From positions 5,704,001-5,768,000 of the forward strand of contig NZ_CP197417.1 in the NCBI RefSeq assembly GCF_052161615.1: 64,000 nucleotides of DNA, read 5' to 3'. The position numbers and the translations under genes are program-made. Below, one piece after another: positions 27,770 through 37,262 of the stretch (positions are counted from its first letter, which is position 1; the number at the start of each line of letters is the position of its first letter). A model generated the notes under the pieces. That model worked only from the letters and a program-made list of their open reading frames with translations. It searched no databases and was not told the origin of the DNA. This DNA comes from Aeoliella sp052161615 (GTDB lineage Bacteria; Planctomycetota; Planctomycetia; Pirellulales; Lacipirellulaceae).

Positions 27770-28943
27770 TTGTGCCTCCTTCTATTCCGAATACGGGTGG
27801 TGCCGATGTAGTAGTTGCGGACGACGCGTCATCCCATGTCTCAAGGAACCGCATCCTGGAATCGGCCCAGACACTTCCCTGAGCCAGTGCCAGCATTCCG
27901 CGGCGACACTTCGGGCAAACCCGCTGATAATGAACTTCACCACCTTCCTCATCCACCACATCGTACTGATACCCCAGTTCCCGCTGAACGACTATCAGGT
28001 CCTCTACCTGCATGGCTGATGCATACGCCTCGCCACAACGGACGCAACATGCTTGACTCCCCGCGCGGCCCGCGTCCTTATAGAACGCCACGCCCAACTG
28101 AGCGGGACGTTGAAAGATATGAAATAGCTTTCCGAAGGGGAGCCATAGCAGCGTGAGGATCACGGTGACGGCGTGGATGATAGCCAAGAAACTGTAGGCA
28201 TACCCTTGCATCCATTCGTAGCTGACCCAGATCAACAGCCCGCTGATGCTCACAGCAAACAACATCAAAAGGGGTAAAATGTCCTCGCCGAATCGCTGCA
28301 ACGCCTCGGCGCCGTGATCTCGCATGCGTCTGAGGAAAGCCAGCATGACGCCGGCGATGACCAGGAACGATGCCCAGACAAGACCGTGGAACAGCAAGTG
28401 AGCCAGGAAGGAGTGAACCTCAACAGCAATTGTCGGGAAGCCAAACACCACGATGCGGTAGTAATTAAACTCTCCCGGTACGGATTGAAAATGCACCCAC
28501 CCGAAAACTAGCGGAAATGTAATTGCGGCCGCGATCAGGCAGCCCCACATGATTAGCCAGTGAGCCACACCGCGCAACCAACTGCGCTTAAAGATAAACT
28601 GATTCAGCGCAAAGCTTCGGACTAGCCGCTCGCCAAGTCGCCCTGATTTCTTTCGTGCTCCACCACCCGAGAGAAAAACTTGCCAGCCACGTTTCCAGTA
28701 CATGGCCGTGGGCGGGCGTTGCAACCACATGGTGTAACGGTAGGCCAGCCCAAAGGCAGCAAATAGCGACGCGAAGAGATAGGCGAACAAGGCCGCGTCG
28801 AAATGCTGGAGATTCCGTGATCCGACGATAATGGTCCCGCCGAGTCCTGCCGTGACAACCGTTCCCACGAGTGTTGCTTTGAGAGAATCGCGGTACGGTT
28901 GCATTGTTTTCCCCATCAATCGCAATCCTGACTCGATATCCAA
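27759..28943 (-). CDS. Cytochrome-b-like membrane anchor with C-terminal zinc-ribbon-like region
   Basis: This 394-residue protein, first gene of the operon, has about six membrane segments. Histidines lie in AHWLIMWG, VEVHSFLAHLLFHG and AIIHAVTVILT, as expected for haem b ligation in NarI/HdrE-like quinol-interacting subunits. The soluble C-terminus has two CxxC pairs (CCVRCGEAY and VCPKCRRG) that look like a zinc ribbon. It should link the quinone pool to the FeS and molybdopterin subunits. The start at 28943 (MDIESGLRLMGK) could instead be the Met at codon 10. Confidence 0.78.
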   Translation of the reverse strand: MDIESGLRLMGKTMQPYRDSLKATLVGTVVTAGLGGTIIVGSRNLQHFDAALFAYLFASLFAAFGLAYRYTMWLQRPPTAMYWKRGWQVFLSGGGARKKSGRLGERLVRSFALNQFIFKRSWLRGVAHWLIMWGCLIAAAITFPLVFGWVHFQSVPGEFNYYRIVVFGFPTIAVEVHSFLAHLLFHGLVWASFLVIAGVMLAFLRRMRDHGAEALQRFGEDILPLLMLFAVSISGLLIWVSYEWMQGYAYSFLAIIHAVTVILTLLWLPFGKLFHIFQRPAQLGVAFYKDAGRAGSQACCVRCGEAYASAMQVEDLIVVQRELGYQYDVVDEEGGEVHYQRVCPKCRRGMLALAQGSVWADSRMRFLETWDDASSATTTSAPPVFGIEGGTNGR

Positions 28944-29041
28944 TGCGATTCAGTTGCAGCGGGCTACCCAGGACACCCACCTACTGTCAAACATGATAAC
29001 GCAGCACCACCACCATAGCGAAACAGTTGCCACCAAAGACA

Positions 29042-30202
29042 TCAGGAACTAAAGATTACTTGCAGGTCCTCGAAGCCGCAGGCTGGGTAGTTTGCGTAAA
29101 CAGGAGCGGATCCCTCCCGCAAGGACCAACTGGAAGTCTGTGACAGCAAGGATTCCATGAAGACTTCCAGTTCCATGCGAGCGAGCGGTGCACCGGGGCA
29201 AACGTGAATCCCCGCACCATAAAGCAAATTCTCTGCGCTATCTCGATCAAAACGCACCTCGCTAGCGTCCTCAAACACTTCCTCATCGCGGTTCGCGGAA
29301 ATCCAGTGAAGAGTCACTCGTTCCCCAGCACCAATGTCTTGCCCTCCCAAGTTCACAGGGCATCGGGTCGCGCGACGATTGGAGAACAGGGGATTGTGAA
29401 CACGCAGCATTTCGTCGATCGCACTGGGCAGCTTCGCGAGATTGTCGCGTAAGAATCGTTGATGATCGGGATGAAGGGCTAGATGGTGCAACAGGATGCT
29501 GATCGAAGCCGATATAGTACCGATCTCGCCAACGGTCCAGTTGCGAAGGATGCTGGAAATCTCTTCATGGCTAAGTGGCCGCTCGTAGACCCGTTCACCC
29601 ATTAGCATGCGCGTCACATCGGTGGAATGCGTCGTGGAGTCATCGGCTCGTTGATCCAGTTGACTGTCCACGATCGCCTCGAACTCATTCGCCAGCCGTG
29701 ATAGCTGCTCCCGGTCCCCGTCACGGTTGGCCATCGTGTTGCGCTGTGTCCAATCGATCAAAGTATGGTGCAAGTCTTCTGGCCATCCCAGAAATGCGCA
29801 TTGCACCTGCCCGGCGAAACGTGTTGCCAGTTGCGACACCACCTCGACGCCTGCACTTGCTCGTACGGCGTCGCTGACCAGTCTGTCGGAGATTGTGCGG
29901 CACGTTGGCGTAAAGGCACGCACCCGATCGAAGGAAAAGTATGCCTCGATCATCTGTCGGTAAATGGTGTGTTCGGGCGGGTCCATACCATTGGGAACCG
30001 ACAAGTGCTCCGACACGGCATTACTAAAGCTCTCGTGATCCTCCAACACTCGCTTCACATCCGCATGCCGAAAAATCGACCAGCCCAGTTCTTGGCTGTA
30101 CGCCACCGGACAGCGACGCCTCATCGCGTCGTGCGCGAGCACCTGGTTAGGAGTGCAGAGGTCCGTTCTCGGATTCCAATGTGGTGTCACGTTACCTGCC
30201 AC
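29042..30202 (-). CDS. Cytochrome P450 lacking the usual I-helix acid
   Basis: This 386-residue soluble bacterial P450 has the haem-binding loop LLYGAGIHVCPGAPLAR (Cys near residue 335), an ExxR-type helix (AIDEMLRVHNPL) and a plausible I helix, NWTVGEIGTISASI. The residue before the conserved Thr is Gly rather than the usual Asp/Glu of the acid-alcohol pair. Nitric-oxide-reducing P450nor also lacks that acid. Its neighbours are NO reductase, RIC and a cupin on the same strand. A role in NO or small-molecule chemistry is an inference from context; an ordinary monooxygenase remains possible. Confidence 0.85.
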   Translation of the reverse strand: MAGNVTPHWNPRTDLCTPNQVLAHDAMRRRCPVAYSQELGWSIFRHADVKRVLEDHESFSNAVSEHLSVPNGMDPPEHTIYRQMIEAYFSFDRVRAFTPTCRTISDRLVSDAVRASAGVEVVSQLATRFAGQVQCAFLGWPEDLHHTLIDWTQRNTMANRDGDREQLSRLANEFEAIVDSQLDQRADDSTTHSTDVTRMLMGERVYERPLSHEEISSILRNWTVGEIGTISASISILLHHLALHPDHQRFLRDNLAKLPSAIDEMLRVHNPLFSNRRATRCPVNLGGQDIGAGERVTLHWISANRDEEVFEDASEVRFDRDSAENLLYGAGIHVCPGAPLARMELEVFMESLLSQTSSWSLREGSAPVYANYPACGFEDLQVIFSS

Positions 30203-30455
30203 GACGACCCTTTCTTATTGATGGAACACGCTGCTCGGGGAGTCTTTGAGCCATGCGACGGTGTGCCACTCATCATGGCCTTTCTTGGGTCGGTGCGCCC
30301 ATCGCTTCGCGACCCCCGGCATGGCGCGGAGCTTGATGTCACCAACGGAAATATGTTGAGCGAGCCTAGTGCTCGCGATGTCACTTCGCCCCTGCCGTAC
30401 TTAGAAGCGAGAACGTGGAAATCGAGTTAACTTTAGTAGTGCGACATTAGTCGCC

Positions 30456-30797
30456 CTATGGCCTAGCGGCGTTACCTAACAGGATCGTTACCAAGACCGA
30501 TGAATCTTCGATCGCTTCGACGGCATGCGGATCGGCAGCGCTAAGGTACAGCAAATCGCCAGCGACTAGTTCTTTGGGCTGTCCTTGGGATGTGAACTTA
30601 ATGCGTCCTTCTAAGCAATAGACCGTGATTTCGCCGGGCGCTCGGTGCTCCGCAATCTGCTTGCCGGCGGGCAGAACGAGTCGAATCGCCTCCATCGCGT
30701 CGGTCTTGAACAACGTGTAAGTTCTCACACTGCCGATCTTTGAGCCAAGCGGCTGCAAATGCATGACCTCGGCAGGATTAGCGTGGTTGATGGCCAT
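30456..30797 (-). CDS. Small cupin-domain protein
   Basis: This 113-residue single-domain cupin shows the two cupin motifs in a loose form: PAGKQIAEHRAPGEITVYCLEG and GDLLYLSAADPHAVEAIEDS. The histidines His-x-Pro and DPHAV are compatible with a metal site. It sits between the RIC and P450 genes on the same strand. Similar small cupins often accompany nitrosative-stress genes. No specific reaction can be assigned. The gap 30203-30455 holds no supported gene. Confidence 0.78.
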   Translation of the reverse strand: MAINHANPAEVMHLQPLGSKIGSVRTYTLFKTDAMEAIRLVLPAGKQIAEHRAPGEITVYCLEGRIKFTSQGQPKELVAGDLLYLSAADPHAVEAIEDSSVLVTILLGNAARP

Positions 30798-30871
30798 GTT
30801 TATGCCTTAAGGTGTTGTGGGCCGTGTCCGGCTTGGTGACTGATTTGAGATGACTGGCCATAAGTATTTCC

Positions 30872-31588
30872 TTAGCCCCTCTCTTGCTCAAGCTCAATCG
30901 CTTTGGGGAACAACACGTTGTTTTCCTTATGGATATGCTGATGCATATCGGCTTCTAGTTTCTCTAGCGAGTCGAGCATGGCTCGGTAGGTGTTGCAGGC
31001 CCACTCCGGCGGTGTGTAGCCATCGGTGAACTCGTTCAAGAGTGCCAGTGCCGCGCCCGACTGATCATGCTCCCGTTCCATTTGTCGTATGGGATTGGCG
31101 ACGCTTCCGCAATGAAAATCCAGTCTCTCGGCGGAAGCCTCGAGTTGCCGTATGATCGGGAACAGAATCATCTCTTCCTTCATCATGTGTGGTTCGAGTT
31201 CCGTTTTGAGAATGAGGAACGCCTGGCGTACAGTGGGCAGTCGGTCGTCTTTGTCACCGTGGACACGTGCGACTTTCTCGGTCATGGCGTCGAGTCGCGG
31301 CAGCTCGTCACGCAAGTAAGCGTGGTGGGTCGTTTCGATGTGATCCGCTAGTTGCGCGAGTCCCATCGTGTCAACGTTGACGAGCGTGTCCGCATCCGCA
31401 AGTTCGTCGCTCTGATGGATGGCTTGCAGGACTGCTCCCACTTCGATGCCTCGTTTTCTACACGCTTGGCTCAGCGAGATTTTTCCACCGCAGCAGTAGT
31501 CGATCTTTAGGGACTCAAAGACACGGGCGCGGGTTGGCTTCTGGCGAACGAAGTCGCCGACGGTCTGTTCAGCATCAAGGGTGAGCAT
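30872..31588 (-). CDS. ric: RIC-family di-iron Fe-S cluster repair protein (YtfE/ScdA/DnrN)
   Basis: This 238-residue protein has the N-terminal ScdA_N domain (TVGDFVRQKPTRARVFESL, then DYCCGGKISL). A C-terminal hemerythrin-like domain follows with ligands in DHIETTHHAYL, PHMMKEEMILFP, EREHDQSG and HIHKENNVLFP. RIC proteins protect or restore iron-sulfur clusters damaged by NO and usually lie near NO reductases, as here (qNor begins 107 nt upstream). Length and motif order match the family. Confidence 0.93.
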   Translation of the reverse strand: MLTLDAEQTVGDFVRQKPTRARVFESLKIDYCCGGKISLSQACRKRGIEVGAVLQAIHQSDELADADTLVNVDTMGLAQLADHIETTHHAYLRDELPRLDAMTEKVARVHGDKDDRLPTVRQAFLILKTELEPHMMKEEMILFPIIRQLEASAERLDFHCGSVANPIRQMEREHDQSGAALALLNEFTDGYTPPEWACNTYRAMLDSLEKLEADMHQHIHKENNVLFPKAIELEQERG

Positions 31589-31694
31589 GGTTAAGCTCCA
31601 TTAACAGTTGATTGGGACAGGTTGCAGCAGCGGTCGGACACCGCGAGCGTACGAGGGAGTATGTCAAACAAGTGGTGGACGACGCATTCCAGCC

Positions 31695-33998
31695 TTACTT
31701 CCGAGGCTCGCGGCTTGTCAGTACGTCGTGCTCCGGCGGATCAAAACCGTCATCGACCTTGGAGAACGAATGCCCGGTCTTAAGCCCCAAGATGAACCAG
31801 ACTAAGGCGACGGCCCCGAGGAAGAAAATGGTATCACCGGGGACGCGCATCCAGCGTAGCGTTTGCATGAGGTCCGTTTGCATGAACTCGCTGCTACGAG
31901 CGAACCAGTAACCGCTTTCCACCGAGGCCTTCGTTTGCAGTAAACCGACCGGCAGTAGGCTCAATACGCACATGGCCATCAGCCCGATGTTCATACCCCA
32001 GAAGCCGAGCGTCAGCATGCCGTCCTTCCACGGACGACCAGGGATCAAAACTCGCAAGCACATCAGCATCAAACCGATGCCAAGCATGCCGTACACACCG
32101 AATAGGGCTGCGTGCGCGTGCAGGGGGGTCGTGTTCAATCCTTGCATGTAGTACAGGGCGATTGGCGGATTAATCATGAAACCGAACAAGCCCGCACCGA
32201 TCATGTTCCAGAATGCTACGGAGATGAAAAAATAGATGGGCCATTTGTAGCGGTGCACCCACGGCGATGCCTTGCTACGCCGCAAGTCTTCCATCGCGTC
32301 GAATCCAATCAGGGTTAAGGGGACGACTTCCAGTGCACTGAAAACCGATCCCCACGCGAGCGCGACCGTTGGAGTGCCCGAAAAGTACAAGTGGTGCAGC
32401 GTGCCGATGATACCGCCCGAAAGGAAGATCGTGGCAGAGAGCAGCGCGGCGGCGGCGGCAAGTCCAGGACGTACTAGGTTCAACCGCATGAACACAAACG
32501 CAATTACAGTGGTGGCGAAGACCTCAAAAAAGCCCTCCACCCACAAGTGAACGACCCACCACCGCCAGTACTCGACCATTGTCAGGTGCGAGTGCTGCCC
32601 CCACGTTAGGCCTGCTCCGTAGAACAGAGCGATCGCCCCGGTCGCGACCGCGAGCAAGGCGACGAGGTGGCGTTGCGAATTGGCTTCGGTGGTGTTTGCC
32701 TCTGGCTTCTGACGAAGCGCTGGCCAAAGCACCCGCAACATCAGCACCAGCCATAGCAGCAGCCCGCCCATGAGGGCTATCTGCCAAACACGGCCAAGTT
32801 CAACGTACTCGTATCCTTGATGCCCGAAGTAGAAAGAGACCGTATCGCTCATATGGTGCTTGATGCTCAACCACTCGCCCGACAAAGAGCCGACCACGAC
32901 CAGCAGCAATGCTGCGAACAGAACATTGACGCCAAGGCGCTGGTACTTGGGTTCGTAGTTGCTAACCAACGGCCCAATAAACAACCCGGCCGCGAGCCAC
33001 GCCGTTGCGATCCAGAACAATCCGATCTGAACGTGCCATGTACGCGAGACGCTGTAGGGAAGATAGTCGGCAAGGGGAAAGCCATAGAAGCCTTCGCCCT
33101 CAACGCCGTAGTGTGCAGTCACTATACCCAGCGACATCTGGGCGAAGATCAACGCGGCGACGACCCAGAAGTACTTGATGGTCGCCTGTTGCGATGGTGT
33201 CGCTTTCCAGCGGGCCAGCGGATCGAACTGGGCAAGGCTCTCGGGCTTTGCTTCTTCCTCACGACGCGAAGCGTACCACCAAGCCATGCCGGAGATTCCA
33301 GCCAGCAACATGATCACGCTGACGCCCGTCCAAACAACGTTGTCGCCGGTCGGGCGGTTGCCGACTAACGGCTCGTGTGGCCAGTTGTTGGTGTAGCTGG
33401 CGATATCGCCCGGACGAGTTGTCGACGCGGCCCAGGATGTCCAAAATACAAACGATGAGAACTTTCGAAGACGCTCTTCGCTCGAAATGGTGTCCGCTGG
33501 AATGGCGTAGTCCGCGTTGCCGTCGATGAAGACGGTGCGGTAATGCTCAATATTTGCCTCAAAGGCTTCGGCACGAATCGGGTCGATAGTCACGACGCCG
33601 TTGGATTCGTCGTAGGTATTGGTTCGCATTAGGTCCGATAAACGGCCACTAAGTTGAGCTTGTCGTTCGGAACCCAAAGCCGCGAAGGGCTGGCCGAACT
33701 CAGCGTTCGCCCACTTGTCGAGGATAAAGATCGCTTCTCGGTGAAGCCAATCGGCGGTCCAGTCCGGGGCAACGTAGCTGCCGTGACCCCAGATCGAACC
33801 GACTTGCATTCCACCTAATGATTGCCACACGTTCTGGCCCGCGCCGATGTCGCCACGATCGATCAACGTCGCCCCACTGGTCGTGACGAACTGATCGGGG
33901 ATTGGTGGCATCTCTTGAAAAATGCGTGTCCCAATCCAGCCGAGGATTAAGAAGGAAAAAATCATCACGGCCGCGAAGGCCAACCACAAACGTTTCAT
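31695..33998 (-). CDS. norZ: Quinol-dependent nitric oxide reductase (qNor)
   Basis: This 767-residue fused NorB-type reductase reduces 2 NO to N2O with quinol. It has an N-terminal helix, then a periplasmic domain of about 200 residues without a haem c CxxCH motif, which marks the quinol type. The rest is a 12-helix haem-copper-oxidase-like core. The non-haem iron site is visible as HLWVEGFFEVFATT (His and Glu) and GTLHHLYFSG (His pair). The haem-ligand helix is LHAHAALFGVYGMLG. It lies upstream of RIC and downstream of the nitronate monooxygenase on the same strand. Without other denitrification genes here, NO detoxification is a likely role. Confidence 0.95.
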   Translation of the reverse strand: MKRLWLAFAAVMIFSFLILGWIGTRIFQEMPPIPDQFVTTSGATLIDRGDIGAGQNVWQSLGGMQVGSIWGHGSYVAPDWTADWLHREAIFILDKWANAEFGQPFAALGSERQAQLSGRLSDLMRTNTYDESNGVVTIDPIRAEAFEANIEHYRTVFIDGNADYAIPADTISSEERLRKFSSFVFWTSWAASTTRPGDIASYTNNWPHEPLVGNRPTGDNVVWTGVSVIMLLAGISGMAWWYASRREEEAKPESLAQFDPLARWKATPSQQATIKYFWVVAALIFAQMSLGIVTAHYGVEGEGFYGFPLADYLPYSVSRTWHVQIGLFWIATAWLAAGLFIGPLVSNYEPKYQRLGVNVLFAALLLVVVGSLSGEWLSIKHHMSDTVSFYFGHQGYEYVELGRVWQIALMGGLLLWLVLMLRVLWPALRQKPEANTTEANSQRHLVALLAVATGAIALFYGAGLTWGQHSHLTMVEYWRWWVVHLWVEGFFEVFATTVIAFVFMRLNLVRPGLAAAAALLSATIFLSGGIIGTLHHLYFSGTPTVALAWGSVFSALEVVPLTLIGFDAMEDLRRSKASPWVHRYKWPIYFFISVAFWNMIGAGLFGFMINPPIALYYMQGLNTTPLHAHAALFGVYGMLGIGLMLMCLRVLIPGRPWKDGMLTLGFWGMNIGLMAMCVLSLLPVGLLQTKASVESGYWFARSSEFMQTDLMQTLRWMRVPGDTIFFLGAVALVWFILGLKTGHSFSKVDDGFDPPEHDVLTSREPRK

Positions 33999-34076
33999 TG
34001 GTTATTCTTTCTGGATAGTGGGGCTCGCGAACAGTGGCTATGGATCTGGGTCGATCGGTGCGTCAAATGGTGGCCG

Positions 34077-35555
34077 TTAGCGCTGCGCGCTCACACTTGG
34101 TGTACACTGCGAGCCTAGCAGGTGCTTGATCACGTGATGGGCGGAGTACTCTTCTGCATCCTCACTGGGAAGGAACTGGAGGATGCTCTGAACTTCGTTG
34201 CCCGCGGTGATCAACGGCAGTTCTGCACCGCTACCGCGTCGAAGCTGAGGAAGCCCTACAGTTGCCATTAACCCGTTACATACACACTTTCGTCCCAGCG
34301 TATCGCTTTCGGTCCCTCCCTTACGGAGATAGGACTGCACCGGCTCTCCGGGACACCGCCAACCCACGCTTCCGTCTTCACGGCGATAACCTTGGCGGAG
34401 AAAGCCCAAGTCGCAAATGCGGTGGCGTTCATCGACGAGAGGTTGCTCAGATAGCGTGCCGTCCAATTGGAGCACTTTGAATGGGAATCCTGTTGGGGAG
34501 GCCGCGGCGTCGGTATGCACATGGAGTCGCTGTTGCTTGGCAAGCTCAATTACGCGCCGCTTAAGTTGTGGCTCGATACCTGATTCAGTACAAAAGGCGA
34601 ATGCTGTCCCCACCTGGATCCCCTTGGCACCCAGGCGACGCGCTTGTTCAAGCTTTCCTTCCGAGCCATACGAACCGGCCAACCAGAAAGGCCGGCCCAA
34701 TTCGCGAAGTACTCCGAAATCGACCTCGTCACGGTCGCCGTAGACAGGCTCTCCGCTTTCACTCAACTGATGCTTGCCGCGAGGCGGCGCATTGTGACCT
34801 CCGGCCGTTGGTCCCTCCACGACGAAGCCATCGACTCGACCGTCCGATTTTTTTGCGAGCATGCTCGCGAGTGTATGAGATGCCACAATCGCCAAGAACT
34901 TTGGGCGCCTCAGCCATGGAACTTCCCCATGGGTGAACTCCTCCGGCGAGAAACTTACGTGAAAGTCGTCGCCCGCGCTTGCGTCCGCTATTGCCAGTGG
35001 CATGCTGACGGCTTCGCCATCGCTGAGACGATCCAGAATTCCAGGAATGGACCGGGGGATACCGGCGCCCATCAACACATAGTCGACATCGGCCAGCATC
35101 GCGCCATACAGAGAAGGCAGAGTCGGTGTTTGGATCTTCTCGAGAAAATTGATTCCGACCGGTCCTGAGTGCCCTTCCTTCGCTAAGAATACTTCGACGA
35201 AGTTGGCGACAACGACCAACTCCAACTGATCTCGCGTCGGTCGCATGGGTAACACAAAGGACGCGGCGAAGGGGCTGTCTGGAGACTTGCCGCCTGGAAT
35301 GAAGTAACGGTCCTTTACGCGCTGAGCCATCTCGGGGTAAGGGAATTCCCCTAAGCCTCGCCTCACCTCACCACCCGGATCGCCAAGCTGCAATCGCCGC
35401 ACTAGGACGGCATCGATTGCCGTCCCTGAGACAACCCCCATTTGCCCTCGTCGCGACACGGCCCGAGCCAGTCGCCAATTGGAAACGGCGACTCCCATGC
35501 CCCCCTGAATCAAGACTGGATCACAAACATCGTCTGTCTCGGTCATGCGAGTCAT
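34077..35555 (-). CDS. Nitronate monooxygenase-like FMN enzyme
   Basis: This protein of about 492 residues belongs to the NPD/2-nitropropane dioxygenase family. Motifs are the FMN barrel start DPVLIQGGMGVAVSNWRLA, ADVDYVLMGAGIPRSIPGIL, VEGPTAGGHNAPP and ARRLGAKGIQVGTAFAFC. These enzymes oxidise alkyl nitronates and release nitrite, which fits the nitrogen-oxide setting. The frame is open for another 81 codons upstream, but that part is not family-like. ATGs at 35564, 35555 and 35546 are candidates; 35555 has a GGATGAG box. The sequence 35556-35961 holds no supported gene. Confidence 0.82.
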   Translation of the reverse strand: MTRMTETDDVCDPVLIQGGMGVAVSNWRLARAVSRRGQMGVVSGTAIDAVLVRRLQLGDPGGEVRRGLGEFPYPEMAQRVKDRYFIPGGKSPDSPFAASFVLPMRPTRDQLELVVVANFVEVFLAKEGHSGPVGINFLEKIQTPTLPSLYGAMLADVDYVLMGAGIPRSIPGILDRLSDGEAVSMPLAIADASAGDDFHVSFSPEEFTHGEVPWLRRPKFLAIVASHTLASMLAKKSDGRVDGFVVEGPTAGGHNAPPRGKHQLSESGEPVYGDRDEVDFGVLRELGRPFWLAGSYGSEGKLEQARRLGAKGIQVGTAFAFCTESGIEPQLKRRVIELAKQQRLHVHTDAAASPTGFPFKVLQLDGTLSEQPLVDERHRICDLGFLRQGYRREDGSVGWRCPGEPVQSYLRKGGTESDTLGRKCVCNGLMATVGLPQLRRGSGAELPLITAGNEVQSILQFLPSEDAEEYSAHHVIKHLLGSQCTPSVSAQR

Positions 35556-35961
35556 CAGTCTCATCCATGGAAAATTGAGGGCAGGGGGCGGACCAAGCAA
35601 AAGGTGCGGAGAAAGACGACGCCGTGGTCTGGAACGAAGTACCTTCACTTCGATGGGCCCTAGTTGCCGGATGCGGCGACCAGTTTTCGACGCCCAACTG
35701 CGGCGATTGCCAAATTCTACACCCCGAGGTGCAGGATTGTCTAGAGCCATTCCAGACGCACGGTTCCTGACGAAAACGGAACTCAGCAGAGGGCTCACAT
35801 TGAGTGCTTGGAGCTTAGCGGCACATCGGCAGTTCGAGGGCTAGACGAAACAATTGAATAGCAGACAAGCTTTTCCTCATTCTTGGCCAAGCGTTGATGA
35901 TAAGAGGCCCATGCTTCAAGCCCCTAGCGAAAGACAATTGCGCGGATCAGGACGCCATCGC

Positions 35962-36579
35962 TCACGTCCCTTTCACCTTCGCTTTGATCGCCTTGAGCTG
36001 GACCTCAAGATCGGCGATGCGGCCCTGCAATCGCTCAATGACCGGAGCCATCTGCCTCTGCGAGAGCCGTGTATGGATGTGTTGCGGGCAATTGACGTCC
36101 CATGCTTCGATTTCAAACAGCATGGCCCGCTCGACCTTCGCCGGATAAGATGGATCGCGAAGCTGTTCGAGCAGCGACTGGTCGCCGTCGACAATGCGTA
36201 GGGTACCCCAGAGCTTAATACGGCGTCCGCGAGCATAATCCATCAGAAAGATAAACGCTTTCGGGTTCTCGGAAATGTTTCCGAGCGTAATGTACTGGCG
36301 ATTGCCGGCGAAGTCGGCAAAGCCCAGGGTCTTGTCATCGACGACCTTGAGGAATCCCGGTGAGCCGCCACGGTACTGGATGTAGGGCTGCCCTTCGGCG
36401 TTCGCTGTTCCCAAATAGAACATGTCCAGCTCAGATAGGAACGCTTCGAGTTCCGGAGTGACTGTCGTCTGCCAGCTTCCTCCGGCTTCCATGCGTGCGT
36501 AGCCGGAGCGAGACCCTTTCTCGGATTGCATCGACTTGACTGCCGGCGTGAAAGCGATGTCGCTGGATAATTGACGCAT
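35962..36579 (-). CDS. Pyridoxamine-5'-phosphate-oxidase-like flavin-binding protein
   Basis: This 205-residue split-barrel protein has the core LSELDMFYLGTANAEGQPYI, FADFAGNRQYITLGNISENP and KAFIFLMDYARGRRIKLWGT, typical of the PNPOx-like family that binds FMN, F420 or haem. A C-terminal coiled-coil tail (ERLQGRIADLEVQLKAIKAK) follows. AGAGG precedes the Met at 36579 at good spacing, so I chose it over the Met at 36588. It is co-directional with the neighbouring small oxidoreductase genes. The substrate is unknown. Confidence 0.78.
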   Translation of the reverse strand: MRQLSSDIAFTPAVKSMQSEKGSRSGYARMEAGGSWQTTVTPELEAFLSELDMFYLGTANAEGQPYIQYRGGSPGFLKVVDDKTLGFADFAGNRQYITLGNISENPKAFIFLMDYARGRRIKLWGTLRIVDGDQSLLEQLRDPSYPAKVERAMLFEIEAWDVNCPQHIHTRLSQRQMAPVIERLQGRIADLEVQLKAIKAKVKGT

Positions 36580-36647
36580 GACAGCCATCCTCTGTTTTCG
36601 GGTTCCGGAAATGAGTCCGCCGTGACTTCGCCGACAGCATTTTGTCG

Positions 36648-37109
36648 TTATTGTACGGCAGGAATCCCTACGTCGTCCGCAGGTCGAGGCCCAGAGAGAG
36701 GCCAATGAAATTTTCGCCCCGTATCGTCGATGGGAACCTCGTTGATACTAGCTTCCCGACGACGCATGAGACCGTCTTCGTCAAACTCCCAGAGTTCATT
36801 TCCGTAAGCCCGAAACCACTGCCCGGAGGCGTTGTGGTATTCGTACTGAAAACGAACGGCGATTCGATTCTCGGTGAAGCTCCAGAGTGACTTGGTGAGG
36901 CGATAGTCGAGTTCTCGTTCCCACTTGCCTGCCAGGAATGCTCGAATCTGGCTCCGGCCCCGAAGGAACTGGTCCCGATTGCGCCACTCCGAGTCTTCGG
37001 AGTAGGCGAGAGATACTCGCTGCGGATCACGACTGTTCCAGGCATCCTCAGCGGCCCGGACTTTCGCGGTGGCGGTGTCAAATGTGAATGGTGGTCTCAT
37101 GGCGGTCAT
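36648..37109 (-). CDS. NTF2-like/SnoaL-fold protein (DUF1348 type)
   Basis: This 153-residue protein carries the DUF1348 pattern: AEDAWNSRDPQRVSLAYSED, SEWRNRDQFLRGRSQIRAFL, NRIAVRFQYEYHNASGQWFR and ANGELWEFDEDG-like sequence (YGNELWEFDEDGLMRRREAS). The cone-shaped NTF2 fold can be enzymatic or simply ligand binding; nothing here decides which. It is part of the minus-strand run downstream of the sigma-54 promoter candidate at 38957. Confidence 0.8.
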   Translation of the reverse strand: MTAMRPPFTFDTATAKVRAAEDAWNSRDPQRVSLAYSEDSEWRNRDQFLRGRSQIRAFLAGKWERELDYRLTKSLWSFTENRIAVRFQYEYHNASGQWFRAYGNELWEFDEDGLMRRREASINEVPIDDTGRKFHWPLSGPRPADDVGIPAVQ

Positions 37110-37262
37110 TGTTTCGCTGGGGAATCGGCGTCATGGAAGGGACACAGGAAGCCCGCTGCTTGTCAGGCTCTCTGTGCACAAAAAGTGTTGAAGAGCGGAC
37201 AGAACGATCCGCACCCAAGGTCGAATGGACTCTAGACTCCGACCAGGTCAGTTTCAGAGAGC

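Noticed and set aside
28944..34076. FNR/NNR-type boxes (TTGAT-N4-ATCAA) upstream of the NO genes
   Set aside because: I looked upstream of the cytochrome b, P450, ric and norZ genes and saw no acceptable match.
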